From NCBI GenBank assembly GCA_036555615.1, contig DATBKZ010000129.1, positions 1-49,823 on the forward strand: a stretch of DNA of 49,823 nt, written 5' to 3'. This document shows positions 44,141 through 49,823 of this stretch, piece after piece. Each line of letters begins with the position of its first letter. Positions within the stretch are counted from its first letter, which is position 1. The notes under the pieces were generated by a model that had not been told where the DNA came from, made no database searches, and saw nothing but the letters and a program-made list of their open reading frames with translations. Origin of the DNA: SG8-41 sp036555615 (lineage in GTDB: Bacteria > Pseudomonadota > Gammaproteobacteria > Burkholderiales > SG8-41). Made by a program: the position numbers and the translations under genes.

Positions 44141-45114
44141 TTGCCTATATCATCAGGCGGATCCTCTACGCCATCCCGATCCTGATCGGGGTCAACGTCA
44201 TCACCTTCACGCTGTTTTTCGTCGTCAACTCGCCCGACGACATGGCGCGCGTCCACCTGGGGGTCAAGCGCGTGACGCCGGAAGCGATCCAGAAGTGGAA
44301 GGAGGAGCGCGGCTATGACCGTCCGCTGCTCTACAACGAGGCGGCCGCCGGCGCGGGGAAACTCACGGACACGATCTTCTTCAGGAATTCGGTGAGGCTC
44401 TTCGCGTTCGATTTCGGCCGCTCCGACCAGGGGCGCAACATCGGATACGACGTCGGCACCCGCATGTGGCCGAGCCTCGCCATCGCGCTTCCGGTCTTCC
44501 TCGTCGGGCTGCTCGCTTACGTATCGACCGCGCTCATCTTCTGCTTCTTCCGCGCGACCTACGTGGATTTCTGGGGCGTGGTGGCGTGCGTCGTCATGAT
44601 GTCCATCTCCAGCATGTTCTATATCATCTTCGGCCAGTACCTCGTCGGCAAGCTGTGGGGCCTCGTGCCGATCTCGGGCTACGACATCGGGCCGAACGCG
44701 CTCAAGTTTTTCGCGCTGCCCATCCTGGTGGGCATCGTCGGGGGATTCGGCGAGAGCGTGCGCCTCTACCGCACGCTGTTCCTGGAGGAGATCAACAAGG
44801 ATTACGTGAAGACCGCCCGCGCCAAGGGCCTGGCGGAGACGCGCGTGCTGTTCCGGCATGTCCTGCAGAACGCGATGATCCCGATTCTCACCGGCGTCGT
44901 GGTGGCGATACCGCTGCTGTTCATGGGCAGCCTGGTCACCGAAGCCTTCTTCGGCATTCCCGGGCTCGGCAGCTATACCATCGACGCGATCAACTCCCAG
45001 GATTTTGCCATCGTGCGCGCGATGGTGTTTCTCGGCTCGGTGCTCTACATCGTTGGGCTGATCCTCACCGACATCTCCTACACGCTGGTCGATCCGCGGG
45101 TTCGCTTCGAATAG
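44137..45114 (+). CDS. Peptide ABC transporter permease, DppB/OppB type
   Basis: The 325-residue inner-membrane permease begins MIAYIIRRILYAIPILIGVN, as all DppB/OppB proteins do, has about six membrane segments and the ATPase-contact EAA motif region (YVKTARAKGLAETRVLFRHVLQNA). It is the first of a permease pair; ATG at 44137 overlaps the binding-protein stop (ATGA). Substrate likely di- or oligopeptides, but could be another large solute. Confidence 0.93.
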   Translation: MIAYIIRRILYAIPILIGVNVITFTLFFVVNSPDDMARVHLGVKRVTPEAIQKWKEERGYDRPLLYNEAAAGAGKLTDTIFFRNSVRLFAFDFGRSDQGRNIGYDVGTRMWPSLAIALPVFLVGLLAYVSTALIFCFFRATYVDFWGVVACVVMMSISSMFYIIFGQYLVGKLWGLVPISGYDIGPNALKFFALPILVGIVGGFGESVRLYRTLFLEEINKDYVKTARAKGLAETRVLFRHVLQNAMIPILTGVVVAIPLLFMGSLVTEAFFGIPGLGSYTIDAINSQDFAIVRAMVFLGSVLYIVGLILTDISYTLVDPRVRFE

Positions 45115-45128
45115 CCGGTCGCGCCGCC

Positions 45129-46589
45129 ATGCCATTCACGCCCGAAATTCTCTGGACCGACGCGCTGATCTACCTGCTTCTGGCGTTGATCGCGGCGCTC
45201 ATCTGGCATATCCGGCGGCACGAGCACCTGCGCGCGCCCTGGCGCAAGGTGGCGCGGAGCGCAAGCGGGATGTCCGCGGCGACCGTGCTCCTCTTCTTCG
45301 TCGCCATCGGGCTCGCCGATTCGCTGCACTACCGCCCCGTGATCGAGGTGCGGGACGGCAAACCGATCTACGCGGTGCAGGTGCTGAGCCTCTTCGATGC
45401 CTTCGCGGGAGGGCTGCGCACGCAGCGGGCGACGACCTATTCCGCGCCGCTCGCCACCCACCGCTATTCCAAGGAGCTGATCGAGCTGCCCGACGGCAGG
45501 CAAGTGCGCGATTTTCCGCGCTTGAAGTATGGCGGCGCCCACCTGAGGGACGCGGACGCCGATTGGGGGGCGGACATCGCACGGCTCTGCCTGCAGGGCA
45601 TCGCGGGCGGCGCGCTCCTCTGGCTCATTGCTGCGGCCGCTCTCTGCGCGTTGCTCGCGCGGGGGCATGCCGTTGGCGCGGGCGCGATGTGGCGCCTGGT
45701 CTGGCGCGGCGGGACTGCGGTCCCCTGGCGGGCAATTCTCATCACGCTCGCGGTAATGCTGGCGGTCGGCGGTCCGGCCGTCGCGCTCGCGGGAAAGTAC
45801 CACGTCTTCGGGACCGACAAAGTGGGCCAGGACGTGCTCTACCAGGCATTGAAGAGCGTGCGCACCGGGCTTCTGATCGGGACGCTCACGACGCTCATCA
45901 TGCTTCCCTTCGCGATACTCTTCGGGGCAATGGCAGGCTACTTCAAGGGGCTCGTGGACGACGCGATCCAGTACCTCTACACGACGCTGTCCTCGATCCC
46001 GAGCGTGCTGCTGATCGCGGCCGCGGTGCTGATGATGCAGGTCTACATCGAGATCCATGCGGACCGCTTCGAGACCACCATCCAGCGGGCCGATTTCCGG
46101 CTGTTCTGGCTGTGCTTCATCCTCGGGGTTGCCAGCTGGACGGGGCTGTGCCGCCTGATCCGGGGCGAGGCGCTGAAGCTGCGCGAGCTCGATTACATCC
46201 AGGCGGCGAAGGCATTCGGCGTCTCCGATTTCCGGATCATCGCCCGGCACATCGTGCCCAACGTCATGCACATCGTGCTCATCACGGCGGTCCTGAACTT
46301 CAGCGGCCTGGTGCTGGCGGAAGCGGTGCTGGCGTATATCGGCGTCGGCGTGGATCCGACGATGATGAGCTTCGGCGGCATGATCAACGCCGCGCGCCTG
46401 GAGATGGCGCGCGAGCCCATCGTGTGGTGGTCGCTCGCGACGGCGTTCTGCTTCATGCTGCTGATGGTGCTTTCCGCGAATCTCTTCGCCGACGCGGTGC
46501 GCGATGCATTCGATCCGCGCATCAGCGCGGTGAAGCCCGCGCGTCCCGCAGAAAAATGGGGCCAGGTTCGAATTTCCGAACCTGAATAG
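45129..46589 (+). CDS. Peptide ABC transporter permease, DppC/OppC type, with large insert
   Basis: The 486-residue permease has the DppC/OppC signature GTDKVGQDVLYQALKSVRTG and the EAA motif region (YIQAAKAFGVSDFRIIARHI). It is much longer than OppC (about 300): after two early hydrophobic segments comes a polar insert (about residues 55-155, RYSKELIELPDGRQV and others) before the core. Related YejE permeases also have an N-terminal extension. The last 13 residues (about EKWGQVRISEPE) are translated from the REP-like element at 46552-46628. ATG at 45129 lies 14 bp after the previous stop. Confidence 0.9.
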   Translation: MPFTPEILWTDALIYLLLALIAALIWHIRRHEHLRAPWRKVARSASGMSAATVLLFFVAIGLADSLHYRPVIEVRDGKPIYAVQVLSLFDAFAGGLRTQRATTYSAPLATHRYSKELIELPDGRQVRDFPRLKYGGAHLRDADADWGADIARLCLQGIAGGALLWLIAAAALCALLARGHAVGAGAMWRLVWRGGTAVPWRAILITLAVMLAVGGPAVALAGKYHVFGTDKVGQDVLYQALKSVRTGLLIGTLTTLIMLPFAILFGAMAGYFKGLVDDAIQYLYTTLSSIPSVLLIAAAVLMMQVYIEIHADRFETTIQRADFRLFWLCFILGVASWTGLCRLIRGEALKLRELDYIQAAKAFGVSDFRIIARHIVPNVMHIVLITAVLNFSGLVLAEAVLAYIGVGVDPTMMSFGGMINAARLEMAREPIVWWSLATAFCFMLLMVLSANLFADAVRDAFDPRISAVKPARPAEKWGQVRISEPE

Positions 46590-46628
46590 GTAACGCGAAT
46601 GCGGAAAATCGAACCTGGCCCCATTTTT
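46552..46628. repeat. REP-like palindromic element spanning two genes
   Basis: Left arm 46552-46578 (AAAAATGGGGCCAGGTTCGA then ATTTCCG) and right arm 46602-46628 pair over 27 bp with one mismatch. It is the same family as 40991-41054. It contains the stop codon of the permease (46587-46589) and the start codon of the ATPase gene (46599), so both reading frames use repeat DNA. Confidence 0.9.
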
Positions 46629-48698
46629 CTGCTGCTGAGCGTCAAGGAGCTGCGGACGCATCTCTACACCGAAGACGCGGTCGTGCGCGCGGTGGACGGC
46701 GTCTCGTTCGATGTTGGGCGGGGCGAGACCTTCGCGCTGGTCGGCGAATCGGGCTGCGGCAAGTCCATGACGGCGCTCTCGATCATGCGGCTGCTGCCGG
46801 ATGCGGGCGCCATCGTCGGCGGAGCCGTCGAGCTCGACGGACGCGATCTGCTCGCGTTGCCGGAGTCGGAGATGCGTGCGGTGCGCGGCAGGCGCATCGG
46901 CATGATCTTCCAGGAGCCCACGCTCTCGCTCAACCCGGTCATGACGGTCGGCGAGCAGGTCGCGGAGGCGCTGCGGCAGCATACGACGCTCGCCGGCGCG
47001 GAGCTCGCAGCGCGCGTGCTGGAATTGCTGGAAGCGGCGCGCATTCCCGATTACGCCCGCCACAAGGACGAGTATCCGTTCCAGCTTTCGGGCGGCATGA
47101 AGCAGCGCGTCATGATCGCGGTGGCGCTTGCCTGCGACCCGGAGCTCCTGATCGCGGACGAGCCGACGACCGCCCTCGACGTCACCATCCAGGCACAGGT
47201 GCTCGACCTGCTGCGGGAGCTGCAGAGAGAGCGCCGGATGTCGCTGATGCTGATCACCCACGACCTGGGCGTCGTCGCGGAGATGGCGCACCGGGTCGCG
47301 GTCATGTACGCGGGAGAAATTGTCGAATGCGGCTCGCGCGAGGCGTTCTTCTCGCGGCCCGCGCACCCCTATTCGCGCATGCTGTTCGAGTCGCTGCCGA
47401 CAGGCGCGAAACGCGGCGCGCGCCTCGCGGTGATTCCCGGCAGCGTGCCCGCGCTCACGCGCGAATTCATCGGCTGCCGCTTCGCCGACCGCTGCGACTC
47501 GGCGTGGGAGCTCTGCCGCCGGAGCGCGCCGGCATTCCATGACGTGGGCAACGGGCAAGCCGCCCGCTGCCACCTCTACGCGCCGGGCGCTAGTAGGGCG
47601 GAGGGCGGAGGGCGGAGGGCGGAGGAAAGAACCGCAACACAAGAGGCCGTCACCTCTCATCCCTCATCCCTCATCCCTCGACCCTCGGTATCGGCTGCGC
47701 CGCTGCTCGCGATCCGCGATCTCAAGGTCCATTTCCCCGTCCGCAAGGGCCTGTTCAAGCGCGTCGTGGGGCACGTCCGGGCGGTGGATGGCGTCACGCT
47801 CGAGCTCGAGGCCGGCCGCACGCTCGGGCTGGTAGGCGAGTCCGGCTGCGGCAAAACCACGGTGGGCAAGGGCGTCCTGCGGCTGGTGGAGCCGACCGGC
47901 GGGACGGTGCGCTTCGACGGGGTGGAATTTGCGCGGATGGAGCGGGCCGAGCTGCGGCCGCACCGCAAGCACGCGCAGATCATCTTCCAGGACCCCTATG
48001 CCTCGCTCAACCCGCGCATGCGGATCCTGGAAACCCTGGAGGAGGGCATGACGGCGCTCGGGATCGGCGCCGGGCGCGAGGAGCGGCAGGCCCGCATCGA
48101 CGCGCTGCTCGCCGAGGTCGGGCTCGATCCCGGCATCAAGCTGCGCTATCCGCACGAGTTCTCGGGCGGGCAGCGGCAGCGCATCGCGATCGCGCGCGCG
48201 CTGACGGTGGAGCCGCGGTTCATCGTGTGCGACGAGCCGACCAGCGCGCTCGACGTCTCGGTTCAGGCCCAGATTCTCAATCTGCTGAAGGCGCTGCAGC
48301 GCAAGCACGGCCTCGCCTATCTCTTCATCACCCACAACATCTCGGTGATCGAGTTCCTCGCGCACGAGGTGGCGGTCATGTATCTCGGGCGCATCGTCGA
48401 GCGCGGGCATGTCGAGGAGGTGCTCTCCCGCCCGAAGCACCCCTACACGCGGGCGCTGCTGTCGGCGGTGCCGGCGATGGACCCCGCGACGAAGCGGGAG
48501 GTGATCCGGCTGGAAGGGGAGCTGCCGTCTCCGGTCAGCCCGCCGGCGGGATGCCACTTTCACCCGCGCTGCCCGGAGGCTTTCGCGCGCTGCCGACAAG
48601 CTTATCCGGACAACGCGCGCTTCAGCGCGTCACATACGGCGGCATGCCACCTCTATACAAGTCCCCTCTCCCCCGAAATGGGGGAGAGGGTAGGGTGA
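46599..48698 (+). CDS. Fused double ABC ATPase (DppD-DppF/OppD-OppF type)
   Basis: The 699-residue protein has two ABC ATPase domains. First: GESGCGKSMTALSI (Walker A), QLSGGMKQRVMIA (signature, residues about 160) and LLIADEPTTALDV. Second, from about residue 367: GESGCGKTTVGKG, EFSGGQRQRIAIARAL and FIVCDEPTSALDVSVQ. Each half ends with the Cys-rich C-terminal tail that binds an Fe-S cluster in peptide transporters (CRFADRCDSAWELC and CHFHPRCPEAFARC). OppD and OppF are usually separate genes. Here the start (MRKIEPGPIF), linker and end (SPLSPEMGERVG) come from repeat DNA. It drives the transporter encoded upstream. Confidence 0.92.
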   Translation: MRKIEPGPIFLLLSVKELRTHLYTEDAVVRAVDGVSFDVGRGETFALVGESGCGKSMTALSIMRLLPDAGAIVGGAVELDGRDLLALPESEMRAVRGRRIGMIFQEPTLSLNPVMTVGEQVAEALRQHTTLAGAELAARVLELLEAARIPDYARHKDEYPFQLSGGMKQRVMIAVALACDPELLIADEPTTALDVTIQAQVLDLLRELQRERRMSLMLITHDLGVVAEMAHRVAVMYAGEIVECGSREAFFSRPAHPYSRMLFESLPTGAKRGARLAVIPGSVPALTREFIGCRFADRCDSAWELCRRSAPAFHDVGNGQAARCHLYAPGASRAEGGGRRAEERTATQEAVTSHPSSLIPRPSVSAAPLLAIRDLKVHFPVRKGLFKRVVGHVRAVDGVTLELEAGRTLGLVGESGCGKTTVGKGVLRLVEPTGGTVRFDGVEFARMERAELRPHRKHAQIIFQDPYASLNPRMRILETLEEGMTALGIGAGREERQARIDALLAEVGLDPGIKLRYPHEFSGGQRQRIAIARALTVEPRFIVCDEPTSALDVSVQAQILNLLKALQRKHGLAYLFITHNISVIEFLAHEVAVMYLGRIVERGHVEEVLSRPKHPYTRALLSAVPAMDPATKREVIRLEGELPSPVSPPAGCHFHPRCPEAFARCRQAYPDNARFSASHTAACHLYTSPLSPEMGERVG
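47596..47684. repeat. Heptanucleotide tandem repeats in the ATPase linker
   Basis: Four exact tandem copies of GGGCGGA at 47596-47623 and, 33 bp later, three of TCATCCC plus a variant TCGACCC at 47657-47684. They encode the linker AEGGGRRAEE ... SHPSSLIPRPSV between the two ATPase halves. Both motifs are typical of intergenic simple repeats. Because 7 is not a multiple of 3, gain or loss of one unit would shift the frame. Confidence 0.9.
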
Positions 48699-48701
48699 GG
48701 G
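48664..48701. repeat. Hairpin repeat at the ATPase gene 3' end
   Basis: Perfect 11-bp inverted repeat CCCTCTCCCCC (48664-48674) and GGGGGAGAGGG (48680-48690) around GAAAT, followed by TAGGGTGAGGGGG. This string is very common between proteobacterial genes. Here its TGA (48696-48698) is the stop codon of the double ATPase. It may also act as the transcript end. Confidence 0.85.
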
Positions 48702-48722
48702 GGAAGCGGGAGATGAAGGAGC

Positions 48723-49823
48723 CTAGCCGCCGGTGGCGTTCCCGACGGAGACGCCCGATGTCGTCGCGGACGCCGGGCGCTTTTTCGGGGCGGGTGCCTT
48801 GACGGGGGTTGCCTTCTTTTTCGCTGGAGCCGTGCACGGCACCCGTTTCTGCGCGCCGCCGCTCGCGACGTAGCAGTAGGAGCGCTTGTAATTGCCGCGC
48901 CGGGTGTTAAGCCTCGGCGCGGGCAGGTCCGGGAGATGCGGCTCGGCGTCGCCGCGCAGCGGCACCAGCAGCGTCTGCCCGGCGACGATATTTCTCCTCG
49001 GGGGAATGCCGTTGACTTCCTTCAGCTCGGCGAGCGTCATGCCGTGCTTCGACGCGATTCTCTCTGGCCGGTCGCTGCGCTTCACGGTATAGGCCTGCCA
49101 GGAGACCAGCGGGCGGTCGTGGGTCTCGAGGTTCTTCTCGAAGACCGCGACCTTCTCGACCGGCAGCACGATGGTCTCCGAGCCGTCGGACTTGATCACT
49201 GGCTTGTTATGCGCAGGATTGAGGAACCGGAAATCCTCGAGCGACATCTCGGCGAGGCTCGCCGCGAGCTGAACGTCGATGTGGTGGCGCGTGGTGACGG
49301 TCGCGAAATAGGGCTTGTTCGGGATGTCGAGGAGCGCGATGCCGTAGTGGCCGGGATTGGCGACGATATTCTTCACCGCCTGCAGCTTCGGCAGGTACTT
49401 GCGCGTCTCCAGCGGCATCGGCAGGCTTTCGTAGTCCGTCGGCAGCCCCCGCGCCTGGTTGCGAGCGATCGCCCGGCTCACCGCGCCCTCGCCCCAGTTG
49501 TACGCCGCGAGCGCGAGAGTCCAGTCGCCGAAATCGCCGTAGAGCTTCTCAAGATAGTCGAGCGCGGCGGAAGTCGCCGCGAGCACATCACGCCGCCCGT
49601 CGTACCAGAAGTTCTGCCGCAACCCGTATATCCTGCCGGTCGAAGGGATGAACTGCCACATGCCCGAGGCGTGGGAGCGCGAGTACGCCTGCGGGTTGTA
49701 GGCGCTCTCGATCATCGGCAGGAGCGCAACTTCGGTCGGCATCCGGCGGCGCTCGACTTCCTCCACCACGTGATAGAGAAAGTGGCTGCCGCGCTCGATC
49801 ATGCGCGCGACGTAGTCCGGATT
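48723..49823 (-). CDS. mltD: Membrane-bound lytic murein transglycosylase D, partial
   Basis: The gene runs off the right edge; 366 residues of the C-terminal part are present. A goose-lysozyme-like SLT domain has the catalytic Glu in LLPMIESAYNPQAYS and GMWQFIPSTGRIYGL and ALAAYNWGEGAVSRAI. One LysM peptidoglycan-binding module follows (YTVKRSDRPERIASKHGMTL ... ILVP-like end). The C-terminus is Lys/Pro-rich (KKKATPVKAPAPKKR). It cleaves peptidoglycan to 1,6-anhydro products. The N-terminal lipobox lies outside the window. Confidence 0.93.
   Translation of the reverse strand, partial: NPDYVARMIERGSHFLYHVVEEVERRRMPTEVALLPMIESAYNPQAYSRSHASGMWQFIPSTGRIYGLRQNFWYDGRRDVLAATSAALDYLEKLYGDFGDWTLALAAYNWGEGAVSRAIARNQARGLPTDYESLPMPLETRKYLPKLQAVKNIVANPGHYGIALLDIPNKPYFATVTTRHHIDVQLAASLAEMSLEDFRFLNPAHNKPVIKSDGSETIVLPVEKVAVFEKNLETHDRPLVSWQAYTVKRSDRPERIASKHGMTLAELKEVNGIPPRRNIVAGQTLLVPLRGDAEPHLPDLPAPRLNTRRGNYKRSYCYVASGGAQKRVPCTAPAKKKATPVKAPAPKKRPASATTSGVSVGNATGG

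Noticed and set aside
45078..47660. An 860-residue open frame antisense to the ABC permease and ATPase genes
   Set aside because: Same reason: it overlaps two strongly conserved ABC genes and has no recognisable motif.
47581..47690. CRISPR-like repeats
   Set aside because: The units are 7 bp tandem repeats without spacers; there are no cas genes in the window.

Overview
This 49.8 kb window comes from a high-GC Gram-negative bacterium, most likely a betaproteobacterium. The gene order tRNA-Leu, tig, clpP, clpX, lon, hupB, tRNA-Val, tRNA-Asp, ppiD (31.8-41.0 kb) is typical of that class. FadL, a lipobox protein and many Sec signal peptides show an outer membrane. No phage, plasmid, CRISPR array or insertion sequence was seen. 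The assignment rests on gene order and remembered family sequences, not on a search.

Layout. The left edge (1-89) is the start of a secreted protein gene on the minus strand. At 0.2-9.1 kb, all on the minus strand, lie an ACP / acyl-AMP ligase / PlsC fusion, a glycerophosphodiester phosphodiesterase, and a three-gene operon (HgdB-like protein, tandem ASKHA activase, DUF2229 protein). That operon looks like the large 2-hydroxyacyl-CoA dehydratase activase proteins split into separate genes. A 516-bp divergent region follows. At 9.6-21.8 kb, on the plus strand, is a fatty-acid utilisation block: membrane FadE, an enoyl-CoA isomerase, an HSDL2-like SDR, an acyl-CoA synthetase, a YciA-type thioesterase, FadL, a FadN-type bifunctional enzyme, a thiolase and a chalcone-isomerase-like secreted protein. 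At 21.8-31.7 kb, on the minus strand, are a solute-binding protein, ETF-ubiquinone oxidoreductase (the electron acceptor route for FadE-type dehydrogenases), and hpnE, then hpnD and hpnC about 4.3 kb upstream of it. Four unrelated genes separate hpnE from hpnD: a PrpF-family protein, an SDR lacking the usual Tyr, an FHA membrane protein and a trypsin-like protease.

The protein quality-control block (tig-clpP-clpX-lon-hupB) carries a very good sigma-32 promoter before lon and a clear sigma-70 promoter before hupB. After the two tRNAs and ppiD, fabI is convergent with ppiD. A four-gene peptide/oligopeptide ABC transporter (lipoprotein binding protein, two permeases, fused double ATPase) then runs from 42.0 to 48.7 kb. 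The right edge is a truncated mltD.

Main themes: nearly everything concerns acyl-CoA, fatty acid and envelope lipid metabolism. The strongest candidate for an undescribed system is the split activase/HgdB/DUF2229 operon at 4.2-9.1 kb, which faces the fadE operon across a region with direct repeats. The second striking theme is repeat DNA becoming coding sequence: the fused ABC ATPase has its start codon, its inter-domain linker and its stop codon all inside intergenic-type repeats, and the preceding permease ends inside the same REP-like palindrome.
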